A stretch of 64,000 nucleotides of DNA from Faecalicatena faecalis (GTDB lineage Bacteria > Bacillota > Clostridia > Lachnospirales > Lachnospiraceae), in NCBI RefSeq assembly GCF_012524165.2, contig NZ_JABACJ020000008.1, positions 62,001 through 126,000 on the forward strand, in the 5' to 3' direction. The translations under genes and the position numbers were made by a program. Below, in pieces: positions 49,864 through 58,882 of the stretch. The notes under the pieces were generated by a model that ran no database searches, was not told where the DNA came from, and was given only the letters and a program-made list of their open reading frames with translations. Every line of letters starts with the position of its first letter. The first letter of the stretch is position 1.

Positions 49864-52074
49864 ATGAAGGAAAGAAAAATATGGAAAAGAGCAGCAGTAT
49901 TCATGCTTTCATCAGGATTGATAGCGGGGATGTTCACTGGATGCGGCCGACGGTCTCAAGAAGAGAAGGCACTACAGGCAAAAGGCCGTTTTGTGGAATC
50001 GGAGATTGCCCTGCCGGAAGGTACGGGAAGACCATTAGGGATGGAATATGGGGAAGAAGGGTTGAGACTATATACCAGTTCGGCAGATGAGCAGTATTAT
50101 CAAAGTTATATATATGAAAATGATATGTGGTCCGCTCCACGGGAAGAAAAATGGCTGACCGATGGAAAAGAGCGGTTAGGGATGAATTTGGTGGATATAT
50201 ATTTAGGAAGAGATGGGAAAAATTATGCCACGGCAGAAACAGGTCAGGGGATTCATCTTTTGACGGCCGAAGAAGATGGCACGGCAAGAGATGTGACACC
50301 CTTTAAAGAGGCGGATCAGGAAACAGCAGACATCAGTGATGTGACAGTATTGAGGGATGGAACTATTGGCATTGGAGAGTACAGAAATGCAATGGTCGAA
50401 TTTTATAAAGCTGGTGAACTTGTATTTTCAACAGAAGGAATCCAGGCCGGTTCGGAAGAACAGATTATGCTTGAAGCAAGTGACAAGACAATTGCGCTAG
50501 TCGGTCAGGATACAACAAGTATCGAATTTTATTCTGCAGCCGATTTTGCTAAAAAAAATACCATATCAACAGGGCAGAATCTGCAGGATTGTTTTCTTGT
50601 TCCGGGAGAGGGCGGAGTCTGGTATTTTGTGAATGCAAAAGGAATCCACAGGGTCACCGAAGACGGAAGTATCTCTGAGATGATCATGGACGGAATAAAC
50701 GGAATGATGAACAATGAGGTGACATGGTTTCTGCGCAGATTCATAATGGGCAGTGAGGAAGAATTTTATGGGTTATATTCGAATGCAGATCAGGATTGGA
50801 AACTGATGAAGTATGCATTTGACAAAGAGGCAGCGGCATTCAGGGAGGAAACACTGCGTATTTTCAGTATGAAGGAAAGCAGCACGGTGACTTTGGCAGT
50901 CAATGAGTTCAAAAGACGCTATCCAGACGTACAGGTGGAGTATAACACAGCAGTAACTGGGGAAGAGACGCCGACAGCAGATCATATCCGTACCCTGAAT
51001 GCGGAACTGCTGGGCGGAAGCGGAGCGGATGTACTGATTCTGGACGGTCTGCCCATGGAGTCTTACATGGAAAAAGGGGTCCTTGCAGATCTGTCCGGTC
51101 TTGCTAAAGGACTGGAACAGTCCGGGGTGCTCAGCAATGTGATAGAAGGTACAGCGCAAAAGGATGGGAAGATCTATGCAATCCCTGCACGCGTGAATAT
51201 CCCAGTCCTCTTTGGAACACAGAATGAGAAAAATGCATGTGAGAGCATCGATTCGCTGCATGCATACGCACAGGAAAATCCAGATAAAAGGCTGTTCGGA
51301 GTTACCTCTCATGATCTGACAGGTATGACACTTTTCCATATGTTTTATGAGGAAATGAAAACAGAAGAGGGCACAATCAGCGAAGAAAAACTGAGCAGCC
51401 TCATATCTGCATGGATGCAGATCAGTAAAAACGGGGATTTCCAGAAATATGAGAAGGAATATTTCGAATCCGAGGAGTCCATATGGCCGCTTCTTGACAA
51501 GAGCTTTTGCACGTCACAGACAGTGCCGGAGGAGGATACATACGCAGATGTGATTGAAATGGAGGGGCTGATGGCATCGCAGATGGTTTACACAGGGGCC
51601 AAAAAAGCGGGAAATCAACTGCAGGACCTGAAAGGATATTATGTGCCAAAGGTAATCGCAGGGGTGAATGCTTCCTCAAAACAGCCGAAGCTTTCGAACG
51701 CTTTTTTGGAATGTCTATTTACAGAAACTGTGCAGCAGACAGAAGCATGGGAAGGTTTTCCGGTATTGAACTCTGTGCTGGAGACCTATCCCGATTATGT
51801 AGAAAGTAAAGAGGGACAGAAGCATACCATGCAATACAGCGGAATCAACTATGTGACCGGGGAACGTTATGAAGAGACCATGACCTATCCGACGCGGGAG
51901 GAGACAGAGGCCCTGATCGCGATGCTTAAGGGACTCAAGTCACCCTTCATCCAGGACAGGATTATTTCCGATACAGTGCAAAAGGAGCTGGAGAAGTGCT
52001 ATACGAAGAAACAGTCTCCCGAAGAAACCGCGAAAGTAATCTGCCGGAAGATAGATACCTATCTGGCAGAATAA
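49864..52074 (+). CDS. Large solute-binding lipoprotein with N-terminal beta-rich domain
   Basis: The 736-residue protein has a signal peptide ending in the lipobox FTGC with Cys27. Residues 40-330 are beta-rich with repeated WYF-type blades (LRLYTSSADEQYY, GGVWYFVNAKGIHRV), suggesting a propeller. From about 335 an extracellular solute-binding domain of the MalE type follows: VTLAVNEFKRRYPDVQVEYN, AELLGGSGADVLILDGLPME, KDGKIYAIPARVNIPVLFG. This is nearly twice the size of usual sugar-binding proteins. It precedes two sugar-type permeases, so it should be their receptor. The ligand and the propeller's role are unknown. Confidence 0.85.
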   Translation: MKERKIWKRAAVFMLSSGLIAGMFTGCGRRSQEEKALQAKGRFVESEIALPEGTGRPLGMEYGEEGLRLYTSSADEQYYQSYIYENDMWSAPREEKWLTDGKERLGMNLVDIYLGRDGKNYATAETGQGIHLLTAEEDGTARDVTPFKEADQETADISDVTVLRDGTIGIGEYRNAMVEFYKAGELVFSTEGIQAGSEEQIMLEASDKTIALVGQDTTSIEFYSAADFAKKNTISTGQNLQDCFLVPGEGGVWYFVNAKGIHRVTEDGSISEMIMDGINGMMNNEVTWFLRRFIMGSEEEFYGLYSNADQDWKLMKYAFDKEAAAFREETLRIFSMKESSTVTLAVNEFKRRYPDVQVEYNTAVTGEETPTADHIRTLNAELLGGSGADVLILDGLPMESYMEKGVLADLSGLAKGLEQSGVLSNVIEGTAQKDGKIYAIPARVNIPVLFGTQNEKNACESIDSLHAYAQENPDKRLFGVTSHDLTGMTLFHMFYEEMKTEEGTISEEKLSSLISAWMQISKNGDFQKYEKEYFESEESIWPLLDKSFCTSQTVPEEDTYADVIEMEGLMASQMVYTGAKKAGNQLQDLKGYYVPKVIAGVNASSKQPKLSNAFLECLFTETVQQTEAWEGFPVLNSVLETYPDYVESKEGQKHTMQYSGINYVTGERYEETMTYPTREETEALIAMLKGLKSPFIQDRIISDTVQKELEKCYTKKQSPEETAKVICRKIDTYLAE

Positions 52075-52092
52075 AAAGGGAGGCGTGAAAGC

Positions 52093-52941
52093 ATGAGAAA
52101 AAAGGAAGAAAAAATAGCATATTGTTTTCTGCTTCCAAGCCTTTTCGGAACGACGGTATTTATTTTTCTTCCATTCTTGGATGTGGTACGCCGCTCCTTT
52201 TTTCAGGCGGTGGGAGGTACTTTCGTAGGGCTTGGAAATTACCGGGAGGTGCTTCACAATGCTGCATTTCTACAGGCCCTGTCACATACGGTAAAATTTT
52301 TCGGAATCTGTCTTCCTATATTACTGACAGTATCCTTTGGGATGGCGGTGGGCATCTTACAGTTGCCAGGTCCAGGAAAATGGATAGAAAGTCTGTTCCT
52401 TTTACCTATGGCGCTTCCGGTTGCATCCATTGTCGTGTTCTGGAAGCTCTTATTCCATGACAACGGAGGGATAAATCAACTTTTGTCCTGGTTCGGGCTT
52501 AAGGGAAGTGACTGGATGAATACAGGAGCAGCTTTTGGAGTGCTCGTGGGCACTTATATCTGGAAAAATCTTGGATATGACATGATACTCTGGCTTACCG
52601 GCCTGGCTGCAATATCCGGTGAGCAGTACGAAGCGGCAAAAGTCAGCGGGGCGAACCGCTTTCAGATCTTTGTATATATCACCCTTCCTCAGATGAAAAC
52701 GTGTGCTGTCATGACGGGGATACTGTCTTTTATCAATGCATTCCGGGTATTCAGGGAGGCATATCTGATTGCAGGGGAATATCCGCACAACAGTATTTAT
52801 ATGTTACAGCATTTGTTCTATAACTGGTTTACCAAGCTGGATATCCAGAAAATGAGCGCAGCAGCAGTCATGCTGGCGGCAGGAATCAGTATACTTTTTC
52901 TGCTGCTGGAGTGGTGGAATGAAAAGGAGGAAAGACAGTGA
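52093..52941 (+). CDS. Carbohydrate-type ABC transporter permease (MalF/UgpA-like)
   Basis: The 282-residue protein has six membrane segments and begins with the family start KIAYCFLLPSLFGTTVFIFLP. The cytoplasmic loop has EQYEAAKVSGANRFQIFVYI then TLPQM, the EAA motif that docks on an ATPase. It overlaps the next permease (GTGA). No ATPase gene is in the operon; Firmicutes often use a shared MsmX-like ATPase. Confidence 0.92.
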   Translation: MRKKEEKIAYCFLLPSLFGTTVFIFLPFLDVVRRSFFQAVGGTFVGLGNYREVLHNAAFLQALSHTVKFFGICLPILLTVSFGMAVGILQLPGPGKWIESLFLLPMALPVASIVVFWKLLFHDNGGINQLLSWFGLKGSDWMNTGAAFGVLVGTYIWKNLGYDMILWLTGLAAISGEQYEAAKVSGANRFQIFVYITLPQMKTCAVMTGILSFINAFRVFREAYLIAGEYPHNSIYMLQHLFYNWFTKLDIQKMSAAAVMLAAGISILFLLLEWWNEKEERQ

Positions 52942-53768
52942 TAAAACGTCTGATGTGGGGAATCATCGGTGGATTTATGATTTTTCCGTTGTTGTTCATG
53001 GTCGGGAATTCGTTCATGGGAACCTTGGAATTACAAGAAGCATACGGTGCGGTATTGGGAAATGCAGGTGGAGGCGTTTCTATGAGGCTCATCCCACGGT
53101 ACCCGACACTTCGCCCCCTTGTGGAGCTTCTCATGGATTCACCAGGATTTTTCGTAATGTTCTGGAACTCCGTAAGACAGGTGTTTGGGGTCCTGGCGGG
53201 ACAGGCAGTGATTGGAATTCCAGCCGCCTGGGCATTTGCAAGGTATCGTTTCAGGGGACGCAGGGTATTGTTCATGATCTATATGATTCTGATGATCATG
53301 CCGTTTCAGGTGACCATGGTTTCCAATTATCTGTTGCTTTCAAAGCTGTCGCTCATGGATACACATTTTGCACTGATTCTTCCGGGAGTCTTCTCCACCT
53401 TCCCTGTATTTATTATGGAAAAATTTTTCCGGGCAATTCCAGAAACAATGATTGAAGCGGCGAAAGTAGATGGAGCCGGATCCTTGTGCATATTTTTGAA
53501 GATTGGACTGCCTCTTGGTGCACCGGGAATCATGGCGGCATTGTTCCTGAATTTTTTGGAGTATTGGAATGCAATTGAAGCTCCTATGACTTTTTTGAAA
53601 ACAAAATCGAAATTTCCATTGTCCTTATATCTGCCGGATATTACCACAGATCAGATCAGCATAGCATTCGCAGCGTCTGTAGTGATGATGATTCCGGCAG
53701 TGCTTGGATTTTTATGGGGAAAAGAATATCTCAGAATGGGAATCGCGGCATCCGGGTTAAAGGAATAA
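52938..53768 (+). CDS. Carbohydrate-type ABC transporter permease (MalG/UgpE-like)
   Basis: This 276-residue partner permease starts at GTG 52938. Six membrane segments are visible, with an unusually long first extracellular loop (PTLRPLVELLMDSPGFF). The docking loop has IPETMIEAAKVDGAGSLCIF then LKIGLPLGAPGI. It forms the channel with the MalF-like protein. The following gene begins 18 bases later, and is an adaptor protein rather than a sugar enzyme. Confidence 0.9.
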   Translation: MIKRLMWGIIGGFMIFPLLFMVGNSFMGTLELQEAYGAVLGNAGGGVSMRLIPRYPTLRPLVELLMDSPGFFVMFWNSVRQVFGVLAGQAVIGIPAAWAFARYRFRGRRVLFMIYMILMIMPFQVTMVSNYLLLSKLSLMDTHFALILPGVFSTFPVFIMEKFFRAIPETMIEAAKVDGAGSLCIFLKIGLPLGAPGIMAALFLNFLEYWNAIEAPMTFLKTKSKFPLSLYLPDITTDQISIAFAASVVMMIPAVLGFLWGKEYLRMGIAASGLKE

Positions 53769-53786
53769 GAAAAGAGGAGGGAACAA

Positions 53787-55235
53787 TTGGTGAAAGAAAA
53801 AATATTAAAAAGCATTCTCTCCTTCTTTGTAATCATGTTCTGTTGTACGTTGACCGCACGCGGGGCTGAATCTATGACGGTCGCGAAGGTCACGACAGAA
53901 GGGACAAAGAGAGGGAAGCTTACACAGAGCTTTTCGGGAAGTGGGGAAATCGTGGCGGGAGATAGGACTTTCCAGTCCCTGCCGGAGGGACAGAAGGTGG
54001 CACGTATCTTAGTGAGTGCAGGAACTAAAATAAAAAAAGGACAGCCGGTTGTCCAGCTTGACCTGACCTATCTTGAGCAGCAGATGACGAGGAAGAACCG
54101 GGAAATTGAGAAAATGAAGCTCACACTCTTGCAGCAGGAACTTGAGGGGAAAGGAAGTGCGAGAGTATCGGCAACAGAGCAGGCGGAGATGACACTTGCG
54201 GAAGCGGAAGGTAATCTGGAGACTGCCGAACAAAATTATGCACAGATGGAAGCCGATTATCAGGCGGCCCTGGAGCAGAATGAGAATCAGGTGCAGGAAG
54301 AAAGGGCAGAGGGGGACAACGCGGTAAAAGAAGATGCAGCAAAGCAGCCAGTGGCAGGGGGTGCCGCAGAGGCTTTGACAGATTTAGAAGGAAACGTAAG
54401 CGGGCAGACAGCAGGAGGAGACACAACAGAGTATCTTACGCAGTTAAAGGAGAACTTGGATGGAGCTGCCGCGGAGGTGGACGCGGCAAAAAAGGCATAC
54501 GAACAGGCGCAGCAGGCGTATGGGCTGGCCCAGCAGGAGGAAGCAGCACAACAGGAAAATGAGGCAGCAAATCGAAAGCGGGCCGAGTTATCGGGGGCCG
54601 CTGTACAATTAGACATGGAAGCGCTGCAAGAAGAGTTTGCCAGACTGGAACAGATTCAAAAGGCAAAGGGAATTGTAACAGCACAGTCAGAGGGCGTCTT
54701 AGAAGCAGTCGGTGCGCAAGAAGGAGCACTTACGACGGGGAGCGAGCAGATCATACTGGAGACTGAATCGACCGAAGCCTGCGGCATTCTGCCCCAGGAG
54801 CAGACAGCGGTGGCAGAGGCGGGCGATGAGTTACAAATACGGCTTCTGGGAGAGACACACAGCCTTCCGGTAAACATTGAGCGGTTCGGGAAGGATCAGG
54901 ACGGAAACAGCGTATGGTACGGGAAGGTAGAAGGCGGTTACCGGGCAGGTACAACATTTTCATACGAGTACAGTGAAAGTTCGAAACAGGACTACGACAA
55001 TCTGATTCCGCTGAGTGCACTCCACGAAGAGCAAGGGATGACTTATGTGCTTACGGCGGAGGTGCGTGCAGGTATACTAGGAGAGAATTATGTGGCAGTA
55101 AAGGTTCCAGTCACTGTCCTGGAAAAGGACGATGAGAATGCTGCCATTCAGACCAGTCTTTCGAAGGAGGCACAGATTATCACACAGTCCGGCAAATATG
55201 TGAAAGAGGGTGACAGAGTACGATTGAACAATTAA
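53787..55235 (+). CDS. MacA/HlyD-like membrane fusion (adaptor) protein
   Basis: The 482-residue protein starts at TTG 53787 (or GTG 53790) behind GAGGAGGG. After a signal or membrane segment at about 8-26 comes the first half of a lipoyl domain (GQKVARILVSAGTKIKKGQP), then a long alpha-helical coiled coil of about 90-290 rich in Glu, Ala and Gln, then the second lipoyl half (GIVTAQSEGVLEAVGAQEGA) and beta-barrel domains. Such adaptors serve MacB/FtsX-type exporters. The FtsX-like protein follows at once. No MacB-type ATPase gene is present. Confidence 0.85.
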   Translation: MVKEKILKSILSFFVIMFCCTLTARGAESMTVAKVTTEGTKRGKLTQSFSGSGEIVAGDRTFQSLPEGQKVARILVSAGTKIKKGQPVVQLDLTYLEQQMTRKNREIEKMKLTLLQQELEGKGSARVSATEQAEMTLAEAEGNLETAEQNYAQMEADYQAALEQNENQVQEERAEGDNAVKEDAAKQPVAGGAAEALTDLEGNVSGQTAGGDTTEYLTQLKENLDGAAAEVDAAKKAYEQAQQAYGLAQQEEAAQQENEAANRKRAELSGAAVQLDMEALQEEFARLEQIQKAKGIVTAQSEGVLEAVGAQEGALTTGSEQIILETESTEACGILPQEQTAVAEAGDELQIRLLGETHSLPVNIERFGKDQDGNSVWYGKVEGGYRAGTTFSYEYSESSKQDYDNLIPLSALHEEQGMTYVLTAEVRAGILGENYVAVKVPVTVLEKDDENAAIQTSLSKEAQIITQSGKYVKEGDRVRLNN

Positions 55236-56311
55236 AAAGGTATGCAGGAAAATTATCCGTCCTGATCTTTGCGGGTATCCTTTGCGGAATCGGAGTGCGT
55301 AGCTTAGGAATTCTGAAACAATTTGACGGACAGGCAGGCTTTTACTATCAAAAGGACGTTGTTACAGGGAAACAGCTCAAGGATTTCTGGGAAAATGCTT
55401 CAGAGGATGCCAAAAGAGAGATAAAAGGACTGGTGTTCTTTAGAACAGAGAAGGATGTTGAAATCAAAAATGAAAGCCTCGGCCGAAGTGAAATAGGAGA
55501 TCTGATTGAAACGGCCGGTAATATGTATCTGGTTGTATCGGGAAGACTTGTAAAGGGAAGCTTTGTGACGGATAGTGACTTGAGGGGATGTGTGCTCAGT
55601 AAAAAGTCGGCAGAGCTTCTGTTCGGAGATGATGATATCATAGGCGAAGAAGTCAGAGTCGGAAAGAAAACCTACAGAGTCAGGGGGATTGTGGATCTGA
55701 GCCAGAGTCTATGTATGGTGCAGGGAGAGGCAGAGAATGGTTACCCCTGTATCAGGGCAGATGCCCCAAGGCTGCCCCTTTCTGTTATGCAGCAGATGTT
55801 AGCAGGGCTGCTTCTGCCAGAGTGTGAGTGGATTTCAGAAGGAAATTTGTACTATGGGGTGGGAAGGTTCTTTTTGTGGCTTCCGGCGTGGCTTATTTTA
55901 TCCGTCGGAATCATGGAATGCCGAAAACGGATGCGGCTGATACAAAACAAGGTGTTGAGAGCCGGAATGGAAATGGGAATTCCTGTCGCAGCGTTTTTGG
56001 GAGTCTGCGTGATTCTGCTTGTAAGCCTTCGGTTTTCAGATGATTATATTCCGACCGCCTGGTCTGATTTTGCATTCTGGACGGAGCTTTTTCGGAAGAA
56101 GAGGGAGCTTTCTATTACACTCATTGGAAACCCATTTCAGATTGCGGATTCCATCATGTTGGGAAGCCTGGCGGCAGTTATGGCAGCAGGTGTACTTTTG
56201 TTTTTGTGTCTGCTGGGCAGATGTATCCGCAGAGGAGAGGTGCCTCCAAACAGGAGTGAACAATACTTCCACAGCAACGTTCAAGGCAACGTGCAATCAG
56301 ATTGTTCTTGA
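55223..56311 (+). CDS. FtsX/MacB-like ABC permease, probable non-standard ATT start
   Basis: The open frame begins before the only standard start codon (GTG 55295). Starting there would cut into a clear membrane helix, LSVLIFAGILCGIGVRSLGI. The most upstream plausible codon is ATT 55223, which overlaps the adaptor gene's stop and gives 362 residues starting IEQLKRYAGK. After helix 1 comes an extracytoplasmic MacB_PCD-like domain of about 170 residues (GRSEIGDLIETAGNMYLVVS, GEEVRVGKKTYRVRGIVD), then three helices near the C-terminus, the FtsX/MacB layout. A -1 frameshift from the adaptor gene is another possibility. It likely pairs with the adaptor. Confidence 0.65.
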   Translation: MEQLKRYAGKLSVLIFAGILCGIGVRSLGILKQFDGQAGFYYQKDVVTGKQLKDFWENASEDAKREIKGLVFFRTEKDVEIKNESLGRSEIGDLIETAGNMYLVVSGRLVKGSFVTDSDLRGCVLSKKSAELLFGDDDIIGEEVRVGKKTYRVRGIVDLSQSLCMVQGEAENGYPCIRADAPRLPLSVMQQMLAGLLLPECEWISEGNLYYGVGRFFLWLPAWLILSVGIMECRKRMRLIQNKVLRAGMEMGIPVAAFLGVCVILLVSLRFSDDYIPTAWSDFAFWTELFRKKRELSITLIGNPFQIADSIMLGSLAAVMAAGVLLFLCLLGRCIRRGEVPPNRSEQYFHSNVQGNVQSDCS

Positions 56312-56336
56312 CATTTCCTATAAGTGAGGCTAAACT
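56308..56336 (+). promoter_or_regulatory. Promoter of the thiamine-precursor transporter operon
   Basis: TTGACA (56308-56313) and TAAACT (56331-56336) are spaced by 17 bases. The -35 overlaps the stop codon of the FtsX-like gene. Transcription starting near 56343 places the TPP riboswitch at the very start of the mRNA. Confidence 0.75.
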
Positions 56337-56355
56337 AAGAAAAGGAATTAAATAG

Positions 56356-56452
56356 TAGCAGGGGTGCTGGCGCAAGCCGGCTGAGAGTAAGGCTGTTAGG
56401 CCTTTAACCCGTATACCTGATCTGGATAATGCCAGCGTAGGAAAGCAGATAA
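56356..56452 (+). promoter_or_regulatory. TPP riboswitch (THI element)
   Basis: The conserved thi-box words are present in order: GGGGTGC, then CCGGCTGAGAGT, later ACCCGTATACCTGATCTGG, ATAATGCCAGCGTAGGAAAG. These form the two sensor arms that bind thiamine pyrophosphate. A strong terminator follows 70 bases later, so excess TPP should end transcription before the transporter genes. Confidence 0.95.
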
Positions 56453-56525
56453 TAAAGACTTGCCGAATCGGATGTAAAGAAGTAACCTTTAAGAGGACCT
56501 TCGGTAAGAATATGAAGAATGCGGA

Positions 56526-56556
56526 CCCCGCCAGACTTATCTGGCGGGGTTTTTAT
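56526..56556 (+). terminator. Riboswitch-controlled terminator
   Basis: CCCCGCCAGA (56526-56535) pairs perfectly with TCTGGCGGGG (56540-56549) around CTTA, followed by TTTTTATTT. It is the expression platform of the TPP riboswitch. Confidence 0.9.
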
Positions 56557-56715
56557 TTCGGCGCGGGATTTCGGCCCGCCGGAATCTTTGTTTAATGAAA
56601 AACTTCATGTTATCTTTCAGGAAAATCAGGGCGAATTAATTCTCCGGGCAGATGATACATCTCCCACGAAAGAAAAAAGTTGAAAATGAAAAAGTAAAAA
56701 CAGGAGGAAGTAAGA

Positions 56716-57012
56716 ATGAATGCAAGTGTAGCAATCCAGACACTGCCGGAGGCGGCAAATGATGAGGAACTGATCCGTATTGTAGATGAGGTGATCGCGT
56801 ATATTAAGAGTACGGGGCGAAACTGCTATGTAGGACCATTTGAGACAGCAATTGAGGGAGATTATGATGAACTGATGGATATCGTAAAAGAGTGCCAGCA
56901 TATTGCGATTCGTGCAGGTGCACCATCAGTAGCGGCTTATATTAAGGTATCATACAAGCCGGAAGGAGACGTGCTTACCATTGAAAAGAAAGTCACAAAA
57001 CACCATCAATAA
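56716..57012 (+). CDS. Thiamine-binding protein, MTH1187/YkoF-like (DUF77)
   Basis: The 98-residue protein is a single ferredoxin-like DUF77 domain. Landmarks are NASVAIQTLP at the start, IVDEVIAYIKSTGRNCYVGP, FETAIEGDYDELMDIVKECQ and AYIKVSYKP. Family members bind thiamine or its pyrimidine part and occur beside thiamine transporters, which matches here. AGGAGG lies nine bases before the ATG. The 3' end overlaps the permease frame by 32 bases. It may act as an intracellular sensor or carrier; the exact role is not known. Confidence 0.88.
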   Translation: MNASVAIQTLPEAANDEELIRIVDEVIAYIKSTGRNCYVGPFETAIEGDYDELMDIVKECQHIAIRAGAPSVAAYIKVSYKPEGDVLTIEKKVTKHHQ

Positions 57013-57769
57013 GAAGAAACAGGACCGGGCAGCATTTTTCTGGCCGATGTTCGCGATCCTTGTAATCCTTGGAGCCTGGCAGACAGCGAGTGGAACGGGA
57101 CTGATTTCAAAATTTATGCTGCCGTCCCCCATCGATGTGGTAAAATCATTTATCGATGATTTTCCGCTTTTGATGAGCAATGCGAAGGTGACTCTTATCG
57201 AGGCGTTCGTAGGACTGGCTATGGGTGTTCTGATCGGATTTTTGATGGCGGTGGTCATGGATCGGTTCGAGAAGGTATATCAGGCATTTTATCCTCTGAT
57301 CGTATTGACCCAAACGGTTCCTACCGTGGCAATCGCACCGCTTTTAGTGCTGTGGTTCGGGTATGAGATGACACCGAAGGTCATACTGATCGTGATCGTG
57401 ACCTTTTTCCCAATTACGGTCAGCATGTTGGATGGCTTTCGCGCTGCAGACCGGGATATGATCAGTCTGATGCGTTCCATGGGGGCTTCCAAGATGCAGA
57501 TTTTTTGGTTCGTGAAGTTTCCAGGCTCATTGAGCCAGTTCTTTGCAAGTCTTCGCATCTCTGCGTCCTATGCTGTAGTGGGCGCCGTGATTTCTGAATG
57601 GCTGGGAGGATTCAATGGACTGGGCGTTTATATGATCCGCGTGAAGAAGGCATTTTCTTTTGATAAGATGTTTGCAGTCATCTTTTTAATTTCTGCAATC
57701 AGCCTGCTTCTGATGAAAGCTGTGAATCTGCTTCAGAAGAAGTGCATGCCCTGGGAAGAACGGAAATAG
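56981..57769 (+). CDS. thiX: Thiamine-precursor ABC transporter permease (ThiX-like)
   Basis: The 262-residue SsuC/ThiX-type permease probably starts at TTG 56981, inside the preceding gene; no ATG fits before the first helix. Six membrane segments are visible. Landmarks are SKFMLPSPIDVVKSFIDDFP, QTVPTVAIAPLLVLWFG, and the docking loop SLMRSMGASKMQIFWFVKFP. The TPP riboswitch and ThiY-like partner support pyrimidine-precursor uptake. Confidence 0.88.
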   Translation: MKRKSQNTINKKKQDRAAFFWPMFAILVILGAWQTASGTGLISKFMLPSPIDVVKSFIDDFPLLMSNAKVTLIEAFVGLAMGVLIGFLMAVVMDRFEKVYQAFYPLIVLTQTVPTVAIAPLLVLWFGYEMTPKVILIVIVTFFPITVSMLDGFRAADRDMISLMRSMGASKMQIFWFVKFPGSLSQFFASLRISASYAVVGAVISEWLGGFNGLGVYMIRVKKAFSFDKMFAVIFLISAISLLLMKAVNLLQKKCMPWEERK

Positions 57770-57873
57770 GCGTGGTGAAAGTGAAGTCATTTTTGTAGGA
57801 AATGCGTCGAATGAGAGTGAAAATACAGAATGTACGTGATAGACAGAAGGAATAGCAGGAGGAGAAGCGGAAT

Positions 57874-58878
57874 ATGAAAAAGAGAATATTAGCGGTACTT
57901 TTAGCTGCTGCTACGGTTGTAAGCCTGGCAGGATGCGGCTCGGATACAGATAAAAAAGAAACGGACAAGAAGGATCTGACAAAGCTGACTTTCGTATTGG
58001 ACTGGACGCCAAATACAAACCATACGGGGCTGTATGTTGCACAGGAGAAGGGATATTTTGAAGATGCAGGTCTGGAAGTGGAGATTGTACAGCCGCCGGA
58101 GGATGGTGCTGAGGTCCTGGTCGCTTCCGGGAAGGCACAGTTCGGAATTTCTTTCCAGGACAGCATGATGCCGGCCCTGATCGGAGACGATGCACTTCCG
58201 ATTGAAGCAGTAGCCGCTGTACTACAGCATAATACATCAGGAATTATCTCCCGGAAGGGAGATGGCATGGACCGTCCAAAGGGAATGGAGGGCAAGAAAT
58301 ATGCCACATGGAATCTGGATTTAGAGAAGGCGACTTTGAAGAATGTAGTTGAGGCTGACGGCGGTGATTTCAGCAAAGTCGAGCTGATACCGAGTACGAT
58401 TACAGACGAGGTCTCTGCATTAGAGAGCAAGTCAGTAGATGCGATATGGGTCTTCTACGGCTGGGGTGGAATCGCTACAGAGGTTGCAGGACTTGAGACA
58501 GATTATTTCGCATTCAAGGACATCAACAGTGATTTTGATTTCTATACTCCGGTCATCATTGGGAACAGTGAATGGATGAAGGAAAATGAAGATACAACAA
58601 AGGCCTTCCTTTCTGCGGTGAAAAAAGGGTACGAGTTCGCGATCGACGATCCAAAGGGGGCAGCAGATATTTTGTGCAAAGCAGCACCTGAACTGGATCA
58701 GAAGATGGTACAGGCAAGCCAGGAGTACATGAAAGACCAGTATAAGGCAGAGGTAGAACAATGGGGGTATATTGATCCGGCCAGATGGAATGCCTTCTAT
58801 AATTGGATCAACGAAAATGGTCTGTCAGAGACAGAAATCCCTGAAAATACAGGCTTTAATAACGATTATTTGGAGTGA
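57874..58878 (+). CDS. thiY: Thiamine-precursor-binding lipoprotein (ThiY/NMT1-like)
   Basis: The 334-residue protein has a signal peptide ending in the lipobox LAGC (about residue 21). The NMT1/ThiY domain begins TKLTFVLDWTPNTNHTGLYV, followed by AQEKGYFEDAGLEVEIVQPP and VASGKAQFGISFQDSMMPA. This is the receptor type that binds formylaminopyrimidine or HMP. GGAGAAG precedes the ATG. It lies between permease and ATPase genes in a riboswitch-controlled operon. Confidence 0.92.
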   Translation: MKKRILAVLLAAATVVSLAGCGSDTDKKETDKKDLTKLTFVLDWTPNTNHTGLYVAQEKGYFEDAGLEVEIVQPPEDGAEVLVASGKAQFGISFQDSMMPALIGDDALPIEAVAAVLQHNTSGIISRKGDGMDRPKGMEGKKYATWNLDLEKATLKNVVEADGGDFSKVELIPSTITDEVSALESKSVDAIWVFYGWGGIATEVAGLETDYFAFKDINSDFDFYTPVIIGNSEWMKENEDTTKAFLSAVKKGYEFAIDDPKGAADILCKAAPELDQKMVQASQEYMKDQYKAEVEQWGYIDPARWNAFYNWINENGLSETEIPENTGFNNDYLE

Positions 58879-58882
58879 TGAA

